Shown: piece by piece, positions 33,639-43,070 of the stretch
Layout of the letters: every line of letters begins with the position of its first letter
Position numbering within the stretch: the stretch's first letter is position 1
Source of the DNA: Bradyrhizobium daqingense
Lineage (GTDB): Bacteria > Pseudomonadota > Alphaproteobacteria > Rhizobiales > Xanthobacteraceae
DNA length: 64,000 bases
Reading direction: 5' to 3'
NCBI RefSeq assembly: GCF_021044685.1
Contig: NZ_CP088014.1
Coordinates: forward strand, 2,094,001 to 2,158,000
Program-made: the position numbers and the translations under genes
The notes under the pieces: generated by a model
Seen by the model: the letters and a program-made list of their open reading frames with translations, nothing else
The model's database searches: none
Told to the model about the DNA's origin: nothing

Positions 33639-34631
33639 CTAACGTGGCCTGAACGGATGCGCCTTCTGGTGCCAGGCCCATGCGGTGCGGATCACCGTCG
33701 GTAGATCGGAGTGACGCGGCACGAAGTTCAGCACCTTCTTCGCAGCCGAGGGATCGGCGACCAAATAGGTCGGATCGCCGGCGCGGCGCGGCTTGACGGT
33801 GTGCGGCACCTCGCGTCCGGTCTCCTGCCTGATGGCGTTGAGGATCTCGCGCACCGAAAAGCCGGAGCCGGTGCCGAGATTGAAGCTTCCGCCGGCATGC
33901 CCCTGTTCCAGAAGCTTCAATGCGGCCACATGTGCCGCCGCGAGGTCGGTGACGTGGATATAGTCGCGGATCGCGGTGCCGTCGGGCGTGTCGTAGTCGT
34001 CGCCGAACACCGCGAACTCGACATGCCCCTGGAGCGCCATCATCGCGCGCGGAATGAGATGGGTTTCGTTGTCGCGCAACTCGCCGATGCCGCCGCCCGG
34101 ATCGGCGCCGCTGGCGTTGAAATAGCGCAGGCAGAAGGCGCCGAAGCCGTAGGCCGAGCGATAGTCGACGAGCATCCGCTCGATCATCAACTTCGATGCG
34201 CCGTAGGGATTGATCGGCGCGCAGGGAAAGTCTTCCGGCAGTTCCTTGGAGTCGGCGTTGCCATAGACGGCGCCGGTCGAGGAGAACACGATGCGCTGGC
34301 AGTTCGCATTGCGCATCGCCTGCAACAGGGACAGCGTGCCTTGCACGTTGTTGATGTAATATTTTTGCGGATCGGTCATGGACTCGCCGACGAGGCTCGC
34401 CGCCGCGAAATGCATCACCGCCGTGATCTTGTGATCGGCGAAGGCGCGCGCCAGCGTCGTGCCGTCGAGCAGGTCGCCGGTTACCAGGGGGCCAGCGACG
34501 AAACTGCGATGACCTGTCGAGAGATTGTCATAAACGACGGGCTGGTAGCCGGCGGCGGTCAGTGCGCGGCAGGCATGCGAGCCAATATAGCCCGCGCCCC
34601 CGGTGACGAGGACGGTCGGTCGGTCGGTCAT
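33639..34631 (-). CDS. galE: UDP-glucose 4-epimerase
   Basis: Extended-SDR enzyme of 330 residues that interconverts UDP-glucose and UDP-galactose. GGAGYIGSH is the NAD-binding motif near residue 11, the catalytic pair is SSTGAVYG (Ser/Thr near 118) and YGASK (Tyr/Lys near 145), and RDYIHVTDLA and LGTGSGFSV are family stretches. It is the last gene of exoP-wecG-galE (19 bp after the glycosyltransferase) and would supply UDP-galactose for the polysaccharide; in rhizobia such a gene is called exoB. Confidence 0.95.
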   Translation of the reverse strand: MTDRPTVLVTGGAGYIGSHACRALTAAGYQPVVYDNLSTGHRSFVAGPLVTGDLLDGTTLARAFADHKITAVMHFAAASLVGESMTDPQKYYINNVQGTLSLLQAMRNANCQRIVFSSTGAVYGNADSKELPEDFPCAPINPYGASKLMIERMLVDYRSAYGFGAFCLRYFNASGADPGGGIGELRDNETHLIPRAMMALQGHVEFAVFGDDYDTPDGTAIRDYIHVTDLAAAHVAALKLLEQGHAGGSFNLGTGSGFSVREILNAIRQETGREVPHTVKPRRAGDPTYLVADPSAAKKVLNFVPRHSDLPTVIRTAWAWHQKAHPFRPR

Positions 34632-34650
34632 GTCGTCTTCAGCTCTTCTT

Positions 34651-35454
34651 CTAGCGGAGGGGTCGGTTGCGGCCGAAGAGAAGATAGAGCGCGCGGGGGT
34701 TGGTGGTCAAATAGCGCCAGAGCAGGCGGCGTGGCTCGAGCCAGGTCCGCCAGGCCCATTCCAGTCCGATCTTCTGCATCCATTGCGGCGCGCGGGAACG
34801 GCTGCCTGACAAGAAATTGAAGAGGCCGCCAGATGTCTTGATAACGCCAACATTGGTGAGATGCGGCGTGAACTCCTCCACGAATGCCTGCTCGTTGGGC
34901 ACGCCGAGTGCAACCCATAGATAATCCGGCGCAAGCGCGTTGATCTCGTCGACCTTTGCGCGCAGCGCTTCGCCGCGCAGATAGCCGTGGCTGTGCCCGA
35001 CGATCTTGAGGTTCGGATACATCTTCTGGACGTTCTGGACCGCTGCGATGTTCTCGGCCTCGCTGGCGCCGAACATGTAGAAGGTGCGGCCCACCGCTTC
35101 CGCCTTGCGCGCGACGAGGTGGAACAGGTCCGTGGTCGCGACGCGTTCCGGCAGCGGAAACCAGGATTGCAGCTTCGAAGCAGCGACCAGCGGCTGGCCA
35201 TCGGCGTTGATCAGATCGGCGCCGCGGAACAGGCGCTCGGTCTGCGGCTCGGTCGAGCAGCGGGCCAGCACCTCGCCATTTGCCGAGGTCAGGAACAGGG
35301 GCCGGCCGATGCGATTGTCGGGATCTGTCGCCTCGATCATGAAATCGGCAGTTTCTTCCAGGTCGATCGCGGCCATGCGAAGGCCGCCGACGGTGGTTCG
35401 CGGCACGTCGGCAGTTGCCGCCCGTCCAGCGATGTTGACGCGGCGCTCAAGCAT
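34651..35454 (-). CDS. WecG/TagA/CpsF-family glycosyltransferase
   Basis: A 267-residue GT26-family enzyme, which in relatives adds N-acetylmannosaminuronate, ManNAc or glucose to a lipid-linked intermediate. Family blocks seen: TSANGEVLARC, LINADGQPLVAASKL (substrate loop), TFYMFGASEAENIAA, LWVALGVPNEQAFVEE and the C-terminal WMQKIGLEWAWRTWLEPRRL, then WRYL. ATG 35454 overlaps the exoP stop by 8 bp, so translation is likely coupled. It is the only glycosyltransferase in this operon; its acceptor and sugar are unknown. Confidence 0.9.
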   Translation of the reverse strand: MLERRVNIAGRAATADVPRTTVGGLRMAAIDLEETADFMIEATDPDNRIGRPLFLTSANGEVLARCSTEPQTERLFRGADLINADGQPLVAASKLQSWFPLPERVATTDLFHLVARKAEAVGRTFYMFGASEAENIAAVQNVQKMYPNLKIVGHSHGYLRGEALRAKVDEINALAPDYLWVALGVPNEQAFVEEFTPHLTNVGVIKTSGGLFNFLSGSRSRAPQWMQKIGLEWAWRTWLEPRRLLWRYLTTNPRALYLLFGRNRPLR

Positions 35455-37801
35455 ATTGTCTGCCCCGCTGTCGCGTTTGGGCTGCGGGAGTGAGCTCGTC
35501 GAGCACGACGCCGACGAGCTTGCGCTCGGCGCGGCCGAGCGTGGCCAGGATCTCTTCCAGGCCATCGTTGATGTCGAGGCTGGTCGGCAGCACCGCCACC
35601 ACCGCGTCGGTATCGTCGAGCAGCTTGCGGCCGCCGGCTGCGAGCGGCACCGGGGGGCCGTCGAGGATCACGAGATCATATCCGCCCGCGGCGCGCGCCT
35701 GCGCAATGGCCTTGCGGATGGCTTCGGTCGCCTTGCCTGCGTCGCCGTCAGCGGCCGGCAGCACCGAAATGCCGTTCACCGTCTTGATCTCGCGCGAATC
35801 CTTGCTGCCGATCGAGAGCCAGCCGAGCCGGCTCGGTTCGTTCTTTCCGCCACGGCTGACCTTGTTCGAGAGCGGGCGTGCCAGATGGTCGGCGTCGATG
35901 ATCAGCACGCGGGCGCCGTCGCGCGCGGCCGCCAGCGCAAAGTTCAGTGCGGTCACGCTGCGTCCGGTAGTCTCGCCGGGACCGACGAGCGCGATCACTG
36001 GCATTGCCTTGCCGGCGGCCCGGCGGGCTACCGCAGCACGCATGTCGCGCCAGGCATTGAGCAGCGTGGTCAGGGGGAAGCCCGGGCGCAGCGTCGGCCA
36101 GCCCAGCCGCGTAAGATCGACGCCGCCGCCCGTGGCGAGAATGGCGCCGAGCGTATGGATGACGTCGGCCTCCTGGAACCGTGCGATCAGCGGCTTCTCG
36201 ATCAGCGGCTTTTCGACCATTGCAGGCTGCAGCGGAGGCGCGACGAGTTCCGGCGTTGCTTGCGCGACTTCCTGCTCAGGCGGCGAGGGTTCCGGGGCAC
36301 GCGCGCGCTGCGGGGCCCGCGCGGCATCCGGCGCCGGCGTACGCTGTGGACGTACCGGCGTCGGCGCGGGCGCGCTCGCACCGGCGAACATCAGCTCGGC
36401 CGCGACGAACCAGCTCGAGGCGGCGACCGCGCCGAAGATGAAGCCGATCATGGCGAACAGGCTCATCGCGGGCGGGAACGACCGCCGCTGCGGCACCGTC
36501 GCTTCGCCGATGATTCGGGCTGCCGAGGTGTTCAGGCTCTCCTGCTCCTCGGTCTCGCGCGAGCGCTTGAGGAAGGATTGATAGACGTCGCGGCTGGCAT
36601 CGGCCTCGCGTTCGAGCTCGCGCAGGCGCACTGAGGCCTGGCTGAGCTGGACGCTCTGCCGCTTCTGCGCTTCCAGCGCCCGGTTGAGCGAGGCCTCGAA
36701 GTCGCGGGCGCGGGTCAGATCGTTCTTGGCGGATTGGGCGAAGCGGTCGATCTCCTCGCTGATGGTGCGCTTGAGGTCCTCGACCTGCTTCTCGGTCTGG
36801 CGCAGCGCCGGGTGGCGCGGGCCGAGCTCGCCGGCCTGCTCAGCATACTTCTTGCGGGCGTCGGCGTATTGCGCGCGCAAATTCGCGATCGTCGGCGATT
36901 GCAGCGCCTCGGGGATCGCTCCTGCATCCGCAGCCGTCCGCCGGCTCGCCTCGATCTGGTCGAGCCGAGCCTGCGCATCCATCGTCGCGGCGCGGGCGGC
37001 GGCGAGGCGCTGGTTGCTGGCAGACAGCTGCTGGTCGCTGATCAGCGTGTCCTGGGTGCCGACGAAATTGTTCTGAGCCTTGTAGGTGGCGAGCGCGGTC
37101 TCGGCATTGCGCAGCCGTTCGCGCAACTCCTTCAGGCGGCCGGACAGATCGTTGGTGGCGCGGCGTGCTGCCGAAGCCTGCGAGTTGCGGGATTCCGCGA
37201 GGTAGGCATTGGTCAGCGTGTTGGCGAGCATCGCGGCCTTGGCCGGATCGGTCGACCAGACCTCGATGTCGACGATGAAGCTCTTCTCGGTCTTGCGGAC
37301 CGTGATGTGCTTGTTCAACGCGTCGAGCGCCGCGAGCTCCACTTCCTTCTTCTCAGCTGCGGAAGGCGCGCGGGGTTGCAGGCCGACCAGGCCGAGCAGC
37401 GAGGACATCAGGCTCGCGCCGCCGCCCCCGCCGAATTCCGGATCCTTGTCGAGACCGGCTTGCTGGATGACCTGGAGCAGCACGCTGTTGGAGGTGATCA
37501 GGCGCGCCTGGCTCTCCACCACCATGGACATGCCGGAGACATCCTGCGCGCGCGGCGTGAGCTCGCGATCGACCAGCTGGAGCTCGCGCGGGTCGACATA
37601 GAGCTGGGCAGTGGCGGTGTAGCGAGGGGTCAGGCTCTTGCCGACGGTGACGGCAAGCGTCGCGCCGAGCAGCGCGGCCGCGGCAATCGCGACCTTTCGC
37701 CGCCACAGCAGATTGGCGAGCTCCAGCGCGTTGAAGCCGGCTTGAGGCTTCCGTTGCGCCTCCGGTCTGGCCCGATCGATCGGCTGGTCATAGTCAAGCA
37801 T
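35447..37801 (-). CDS. exoP: ExoP/Wzc-like polysaccharide chain-length protein with degenerate kinase domain
   Basis: A 784-residue inner membrane protein: Wzz domain with a first helix near residues 36-55, long periplasmic coiled coils at about 195-430, a second helix near 440-470, a Pro/Ala-rich linker, and a cytoplasmic P-loop domain from about 590. The Walker A segment reads LVGPGETTGRS, with Arg instead of the essential Lys and two extra residues. Walker A' (LIIDAD) and Walker B (LVILDGPP) remain. The C-terminus ends TRQRGRQYA, with one Tyr and no Tyr cluster. It probably sets chain length as a co-polymerase; tyrosine autokinase activity is doubtful. First gene of the galE operon. Confidence 0.88.
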   Translation of the reverse strand: MLDYDQPIDRARPEAQRKPQAGFNALELANLLWRRKVAIAAAALLGATLAVTVGKSLTPRYTATAQLYVDPRELQLVDRELTPRAQDVSGMSMVVESQARLITSNSVLLQVIQQAGLDKDPEFGGGGGASLMSSLLGLVGLQPRAPSAAEKKEVELAALDALNKHITVRKTEKSFIVDIEVWSTDPAKAAMLANTLTNAYLAESRNSQASAARRATNDLSGRLKELRERLRNAETALATYKAQNNFVGTQDTLISDQQLSASNQRLAAARAATMDAQARLDQIEASRRTAADAGAIPEALQSPTIANLRAQYADARKKYAEQAGELGPRHPALRQTEKQVEDLKRTISEEIDRFAQSAKNDLTRARDFEASLNRALEAQKRQSVQLSQASVRLRELEREADASRDVYQSFLKRSRETEEQESLNTSAARIIGEATVPQRRSFPPAMSLFAMIGFIFGAVAASSWFVAAELMFAGASAPAPTPVRPQRTPAPDAARAPQRARAPEPSPPEQEVAQATPELVAPPLQPAMVEKPLIEKPLIARFQEADVIHTLGAILATGGGVDLTRLGWPTLRPGFPLTTLLNAWRDMRAAVARRAAGKAMPVIALVGPGETTGRSVTALNFALAAARDGARVLIIDADHLARPLSNKVSRGGKNEPSRLGWLSIGSKDSREIKTVNGISVLPAADGDAGKATEAIRKAIAQARAAGGYDLVILDGPPVPLAAGGRKLLDDTDAVVAVLPTSLDINDGLEEILATLGRAERKLVGVVLDELTPAAQTRQRGRQYA

Positions 37802-38070
37802 GATCCCCAGCTTTCATTCCAAGTGCCGCGGCTGAGGGGTTACTCTTCGCTTTACGCCACGCACCCGGGATATAGGTGCCCAATTAACGCAACAGGGAAA
37901 ATTAACCATACTCATTGAGGGACTATTCACCGAAATGGCAAACAAAGCGTTTAAGCGCATGCCGCCTTTCGGAGCGTCGCCGCGATCCCCCAGAGATTAA
38001 CGGGTGGTTACCGCGCGCAGCGTGCCCGCGAAGCGTCGCTCGCCGTTCGATCGATTGCGCGCGCATGGCT

Positions 38071-38865
38071 TCAGCTCTTTCGCAGGATGACGTGATAGTC
38101 GCCGCGGCGGACGTCGGTGCCGCGCGGGAGCACCGCGTTCATCACTGCGGCACCGGCGTCGACCAGGGCTGCAAGCAGCGGCTTGCGCCCGCGCATCTCG
38201 GGATAGCGCGGGCTCTCGACTTCGCGCCGATAGATCATCTCGAGCCCGTTGGCGGCTGCGAAGGCTTCGAGCCTCGGCAACGTCACCAGCGGATGGAAGA
38301 AGGTCGGGAAGGGCGGCTCGCCGGGCAGGCCCGCATCCTTGATGCCGCGGATGTGACGGTAGAACCAGACGTGAAACCAGTGCGGCGAATATTTGGTGAT
38401 GACCCCCGACAGCGAGCGCGGATTGGGCGCGCCGATCAGGATCAATCCGCCGCGCTTGAGCGCATCGCGGAAATTCAGCAGTGCGGCTTCGACATCGGGA
38501 AGATGTTCGATCACGTTGTAGCAGATCACGAGATCAAAGGTCTCGCCCCCGAAACGACAGGTTTGGACGTCGCCGAGGATCGCTTCATCCGCATAGGTGT
38601 TGTTGCGGACCTGGTCCTCGTCGATGTCGACGACGGTGACGTGACTGCGGCCCGGCAATTCCGGCGGCAGGACGCTGCACGAGCCGCCGCCGGCTTCATA
38701 GATGGCGAGCCGGCCTTGCGGCAGCTCGCGGCGCAGCACGTCATGGACGGCGAGCAGGCTGTCGCGGGCTTCGCCGGGGACCAGATCGTGCAGTGCGAGT
38801 GGGGCCGCCGCGGAGGCCTTGATGGCCGTGGTTGTCGCGAAATCGATCGTCGCTGGCTTGTTCAT
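38071..38865 (-). CDS. class I SAM-dependent methyltransferase
   Basis: A 264-residue Rossmann methyltransferase. SAM motif I is YEAGGGSCSVLP near residue 56, the acidic end of strand 2 is VVDIDEDQV near 79, and motif II/III is DLVICYNVIEHLPD near 111. The type is typical of polysaccharide-cluster methyltransferases that decorate sugars or lipids. It lies 269 bp upstream of exoP on the same strand and is divergent from a family-2 glycosyltransferase 404 bp away, so it is part of the exopolysaccharide locus by position. Confidence 0.88.
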   Translation of the reverse strand: MNKPATIDFATTTAIKASAAAPLALHDLVPGEARDSLLAVHDVLRRELPQGRLAIYEAGGGSCSVLPPELPGRSHVTVVDIDEDQVRNNTYADEAILGDVQTCRFGGETFDLVICYNVIEHLPDVEAALLNFRDALKRGGLILIGAPNPRSLSGVITKYSPHWFHVWFYRHIRGIKDAGLPGEPPFPTFFHPLVTLPRLEAFAAANGLEMIYRREVESPRYPEMRGRKPLLAALVDAGAAVMNAVLPRGTDVRRGDYHVILRKS

Positions 38866-39269
38866 GATTTTCTGACCGCGCTTGTTCTATTCAAATTTAC
38901 AGGAAAAAACTCGCTCCCCCGAAGAGCAAATCTAATGCCGCGCCGTCTCACTGCTCGCAGTGCTTACAGTCCGGTTAATGCACATAGGCGTTAACTACAG
39001 CATTGTTCATCTCGAGCCGTCGTCGGCGCATTGGACTGCGAATTGCACTACCACGCGTGCACGGTTTTGCGTCAGAAGCACGCGAACGCGGTTAAGTGCG
39101 CGGTATCGTGCCGAGATGGCTGCAAATCGCCGGCGTCGTGGCGGGATGCGCCGCGCGGCCGTTCATTTTGGGACGCCACTGTCCCGCGACGTTGTGCCGT
39201 GGCGGGACGTGACCGATCCGCGTGATCGAAGCAGGGTTTTTTCAACATATCTCGGACATCTAGGACGCC
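38866..39269. other. intergenic region between methyltransferase and glycosyltransferase genes
   Basis: 404 bp between divergent starts with no credible gene. AT-rich stretches around 38885-38915 (TTCTATTCAAATTTACAGGA) probably hold the methyltransferase promoter. The right part contains a 26-bp inverted repeat at 39182-39207 and a further half-site at 39137, described separately. Confidence 0.5.
39137..39207. promoter_or_regulatory. inverted repeat plus half-site upstream of the GT2 gene
   Basis: TCCCGCGACG (39182-39191) and CGTGGCGGGA (39198-39207) form a 10-6-10 inverted repeat with one mismatch. An exact third copy of CGTGGCGGGA is at 39137-39146. The pair ends 62 bp before the glycosyltransferase ATG, in operator position. 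The binding protein is unknown. Confidence 0.5.
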
Positions 39270-40298
39270 ATGACATTGATCCCGACAGAGCTGTCCGCGA
39301 CGCGCATCTCGGACGTGGTCTCCGATCCCAATCGGGAGATCGTGGCGAGCTCCCGCGTCATCGATCTTTCGGTCGGCATCGTCGTCTGCGTTCCCTGCTT
39401 CCGTCGTCCGCAGCATCTGCGGCTGACCCTGGACTCGCTGGTGAGCCAGCGCACGCCCCGCTCCTTTGCCGTCGTCATGGTCGAGAACGATACGGCGCGG
39501 CGCGAAAGCGCGCCGGTCGCCGCGGAATATCTCGCCGATGGCAGGCTGCAGGGCATCTGCCTCGTCGAGAAGCGGCAGGGCAATTGCCAGGCGATCAACG
39601 CCGCGTTCGAGACGGCGCAGGCGTTGTTTCCCGCCGCGACGCGCTTCCTGATGATCGACGACGACGAGATCGCATCGCCCGACTGGCTCGAGTTGATGGT
39701 TCGCACCGCGGAGGCGACCGGCGCCGACGTGGTCGGCGGACCGGTGCTGCCGGTTTTCGCAGACAACAGCCAACCCTGGCTGTCGCGACATCCCGCCTTC
39801 TGTCCCGCCTATGATTACAGCGGCGCAGTGCCGCTGATCTATGGCTGCGGCAATTGCCTGATCACGCGCGCGGTGTTCGAACGGTTCGAACGCCCGGCCT
39901 TCGACCTGCGGTTCAATTTCCTCGGCGGCGGCGATTGCGATTTCTTCGTGCGGTGCCGCGATGCCGGCCTGACTTTCCACTGGACGGCCGAGGCCGTCAT
40001 CACCGAGACCGTGCCGCAGAGCCGCACCAGCCTCGGCTGGATCGCGAAGCGAGGCTTGCGCATCGGCGCCATCAATTATCGCGTGCAGTCGAAGGCCGCG
40101 CAGAGCGCGACGGCGCGCGCGCTGGTGTTCGCGCAGATGCTGGGGCGGCTGCCGCTGTCGCTGGTTCGCGCGGCCAGCCTGCTGACGTCCTCGAAGGCCG
40201 TCGTTGCGATGCATCCGGTGATGGTCGCGCTGGGCTCGGTGCTCGCGGCATTCGGCATCGAGCCGAGGCCCTATGAGGCCTCGAAGATCGTGTCCTGA
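39270..40298 (+). CDS. family-2 glycosyltransferase
   Basis: A 342-residue GT-A fold glycosyltransferase. VCVPCFRRPQHLRLTLDSLV opens the nucleotide-sugar domain; LMIDDDEIASPDWLE carries the metal-binding DDD; YGCGNCLITRAVFERF and LGGGDCDFFVRCRDAG form the acceptor region. The C-terminal 80 residues are hydrophobic in places (LPLSLVRAASLL, VMVALGSVLAAFG), suggesting membrane association. It faces away from the methyltransferase and towards a second GT2 gene (16 bp between stops, convergent). ATG 39270 is used. Confidence 0.9.
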   Translation: MTLIPTELSATRISDVVSDPNREIVASSRVIDLSVGIVVCVPCFRRPQHLRLTLDSLVSQRTPRSFAVVMVENDTARRESAPVAAEYLADGRLQGICLVEKRQGNCQAINAAFETAQALFPAATRFLMIDDDEIASPDWLELMVRTAEATGADVVGGPVLPVFADNSQPWLSRHPAFCPAYDYSGAVPLIYGCGNCLITRAVFERFERPAFDLRFNFLGGGDCDFFVRCRDAGLTFHWTAEAVITETVPQSRTSLGWIAKRGLRIGAINYRVQSKAAQSATARALVFAQMLGRLPLSLVRAASLLTSSKAVVAMHPVMVALGSVLAAFGIEPRPYEASKIVS

Positions 40299-40314
40299 TG
40301 CCGTGATAGGCGTC

Positions 40315-41301
40315 CTAGATGCCAAAGCGGGTGAGAAGGACCCGAAGCGCCGCGCGCGGCAGCGATTTGAGCGACCGCCGGCCAACCATCGCGAGATAGG
40401 CGAAGGCCTGGCGATATCTGCCGAAGCGCACGGCCTGCATCGCCGAATAGGTGACGAGATGGACCTCGGCGGCCTGGCGCAGCGGGCCGGCCATGCCTTC
40501 GGGCAGTCTTGCCAGGATCAGGCCGTCGTCGAACACGCGTGCGACCGCGGGGAAGAAGTCGTGCGGCGTCCGCACTCCCGCATTCATCGTGTTGGCCGTA
40601 TGCACGCGATAGTCGAGCAGGAGCTTTGGTGCGAACTCGAACTCGCCGATCGCGGCAAGCCGGCACCAGCAGTGCCAGTCCTCGCAATATCTGAGCGAGA
40701 CGTCGAAGCCGCCGACGGCGCGGAAAGCTTCGGCACGGGTGATCACGATGCCGCCATTGACGATGAAATTGCCGGCCGCAAGCCGCGTCAGCACGTCGCC
40801 GGATGGCTTGCTGCGTTTCTTCAGCAGGTCGCGCCGGCCGATCTGCCGTCCCTCGCTGTCGATCGTGTTGTAATCGCCATAGACGAGAACCGCGCGCGGG
40901 GCGCCGCGCGCCGCCGTCAGCAGCGCCGCCACGGCGCCGGGACGCAGGCGGTCGTCGGCGTCGAGGAAGAGCAGCCAATCGCCGCTCGCATGGCGCGCGC
41001 CGAGATTGCGCGCCGCAGACACGCCGGCAGAATCGTTGCTCATCATCCGCAGCCGCGGATCGCGCATGGCGTGAACGATGGCAATCGTGTCGTCGGTCGA
41101 GCCGTCGTCCACGACGATCACCTCGCCGACATCGTCCTGCGCCAGTGCGCTCGCGATGGTTTCGCCGATATAGGCCGCAGCGTTCTTGGCGGGAATGACG
41201 ACGGAGACCGAGGGGGTCGGGGTGACCGGCAGCGGCAGGCGCGTCGCCGGCGCTACGCGTGAGGCGGCCGGTAATTCGAGAACCTCGTCGGCGGTGATCA
41301 A
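40315..41301 (-). CDS. family-2 glycosyltransferase
   Basis: GT-A enzyme of about 328 residues. VSVVIPAKNAAAYIGETIAS opens the domain, VIVVDDGSTDDT binds the nucleotide, LLFLDADDRLRPG is the DxD region, and YCEDWHCWCRLA is the ED base region. The start is uncertain: no ATG lies upstream of the core; I propose TTG 41301 (ITADEVLELPAAS), while an alternative near 41463 would add 54 arginine-rich residues. It likely builds the exopolysaccharide repeat unit with the other glycosyltransferases. Confidence 0.82.
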   Translation of the reverse strand: MITADEVLELPAASRVAPATRLPLPVTPTPSVSVVIPAKNAAAYIGETIASALAQDDVGEVIVVDDGSTDDTIAIVHAMRDPRLRMMSNDSAGVSAARNLGARHASGDWLLFLDADDRLRPGAVAALLTAARGAPRAVLVYGDYNTIDSEGRQIGRRDLLKKRSKPSGDVLTRLAAGNFIVNGGIVITRAEAFRAVGGFDVSLRYCEDWHCWCRLAAIGEFEFAPKLLLDYRVHTANTMNAGVRTPHDFFPAVARVFDDGLILARLPEGMAGPLRQAAEVHLVTYSAMQAVRFGRYRQAFAYLAMVGRRSLKSLPRAALRVLLTRFGI

Positions 41302-41586
41302 GCGGCAGCTCGTCTTTAATGGTCTGTTAACCAGGGCGCGTCTGCCGAAACCTCGGCTGCCGCGGATGATAGCCGCATTATCGGCGAGTTCGCTGCCGCG
41401 AGCGCCCGCGCGACGCCTGATTCGTGGAGTAACGTTAAGCAGGCGACATCGGGCCTGCTGCAAATCCGGAGGAGCGCGGCAACGCTGCTCGTGCCAAATC
41501 TGCCTGTCGCCTTCGCCAAGCTGGTTGACGGGTGGTTAACGGCGGTGAGCTAGACCTGAGCTTGGCCGGCCTCACCAGCTGTCGCC

Positions 41587-42951
41587 ATGGATTGCAGCTT
41601 GGATTGCAGCACCGCTGATATGACTGACGTCGAAGACCGATCATTCGGCCACGTCCTGCGTGACGGACTCGCAGGGGTGAGCGCCATGCGCGCGGCGCGA
41701 TGCCTCGTCGCCGTCGCGGCCCTGCTGTTGATCCTGGTGACGCTCGAGCCGTTTCCGGACCTGCGCAGCGAGCATTTCGTGACCGTGGTCGGCGGACGAA
41801 TGGCGCTGACCTACATCGTCTACGGCCTTCTGGCCGTCGTCGCGGTACTGTGTGTCGCCGTGACGGATACACCGGCGCTGAAGACCCTGCTTACCCCGCT
41901 GCATCTCTGCCTCATCGGCTGGCTGCTGATCAACATTGTCTTCTCCGAGAGTCGCGGCGTGTCGTTCCAGCGGTTCGTGCTCGTCGCGAGCGTGACGTCG
42001 CTCGCCGTGCTGCTGCCGCTGTTGCCGCCGACGCAGCGCAGCTTCAATTTATGCCTCGGCGCTGCCGCGCTCGCATTGCTGGCGCTGTGCTATCTCGGCG
42101 TGGTCCTCGCCCCGCAATATTCAATCCATACGGCACTCGACATCACCGAGCCGCAGCTCGCCGGCGACTGGCGCGGCAGCTTTGGTCACAAGAACGTGGC
42201 TTCGCCGGTGATGACCATCCTGGTCTATGTCGGCATCTATCTGTCCGCGGCCGGCTCGTTTGTGATGGGCCCGGCGATCGCCGCGCTCGCCGGCATCTTC
42301 CTGATCTTCACCGGCGGCAAAACGTCGTCGGTGCTGTGCCTCGCAATTTACCTCTTGGCGTCACTGGTGTACGTCACGCACGGCCTGTGGCTGAAGCGGA
42401 TCATCTGCTTCGTGCCATTGATCCTGATGAACCTGTTGACAGTTGGCAGCGTCATGAGCCCGGCGCTCGGCGGCATCACGCGGACGCTTCCGCTCGATCC
42501 CACCTTCACCGGCCGTTCCGCGATCTGGGAGTTCGCCCTCGCAGCCGTCGCAGAAAAGCCGATCATCGGCCACGGCTATGCGGCGTTCTGGGACGACGTG
42601 TCCGCGCGACAGACCGCGCAAGGCGCCGAATGGGCGACGACCGCGGCCCACAGCCACAACAGCTATCTCGATCTCGCGGTCACCATCGGCCTGCCGGGGC
42701 TGTTGCTGGTGCTACTCGTCTTCGCGCTCGCGCCGCTCCGCAATTTCCAGTCGGCGCAGGCGCACAACCGCAGCGGCGCGCTGGGAAAGCTGTTCCTGAC
42801 GATATGGCTGTTCGGCTTGTATTACGGTGCCACCGAGACGTTCCTGCTCGATCGGCAAAATCCGATCTGGTTCATGTTCGTGCTTGCGGTGGCCGGTCTG
42901 CACTTCCTGGCCAGGTTCCAGTGCGTCGAGGCGGCGGAACCGGCGCGCTGA
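41587..42951 (+). CDS. O-antigen ligase / ExoQ-like polysaccharide polymerase
   Basis: A 454-residue integral membrane protein with about 11-12 hydrophobic helices. The periplasmic Wzy_C/WaaL loop lies near residues 290-365 (GRSAIWEFALAAVAEKPIIG, HGYAAFWDD, then TAAHSHNSYLDLAVTIGLPG), including the His-Asn-Ser that is typical of ligases and Wzy-type polymerases. In a locus with an ExoP-like co-polymerase the likely role is polymerisation of the exopolysaccharide repeat. ATG 41587 is the first start; an internal ATG at 41620 is possible. Confidence 0.9.
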   Translation: MDCSLDCSTADMTDVEDRSFGHVLRDGLAGVSAMRAARCLVAVAALLLILVTLEPFPDLRSEHFVTVVGGRMALTYIVYGLLAVVAVLCVAVTDTPALKTLLTPLHLCLIGWLLINIVFSESRGVSFQRFVLVASVTSLAVLLPLLPPTQRSFNLCLGAAALALLALCYLGVVLAPQYSIHTALDITEPQLAGDWRGSFGHKNVASPVMTILVYVGIYLSAAGSFVMGPAIAALAGIFLIFTGGKTSSVLCLAIYLLASLVYVTHGLWLKRIICFVPLILMNLLTVGSVMSPALGGITRTLPLDPTFTGRSAIWEFALAAVAEKPIIGHGYAAFWDDVSARQTAQGAEWATTAAHSHNSYLDLAVTIGLPGLLLVLLVFALAPLRNFQSAQAHNRSGALGKLFLTIWLFGLYYGATETFLLDRQNPIWFMFVLAVAGLHFLARFQCVEAAEPAR

Positions 42952-43070
42952 CAGCTTGTCGCAGTAAGCGCCTTTGGTGGCATCGGCTTAACGATAAGCA
43001 GCGACGCTGCTTGTGGTCTGCGACGAAACATAATCTATCTGGAAGCACCCAGTAACCGTATGTCACGCGG

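Noticed and set aside
41302..41463. Start at 41463 for the second GT2 gene
   Set aside because: The extra 54 residues are Arg-rich and unlike glycosyltransferases; TTG 41301 gives a plausible beginning, though the start remains uncertain.
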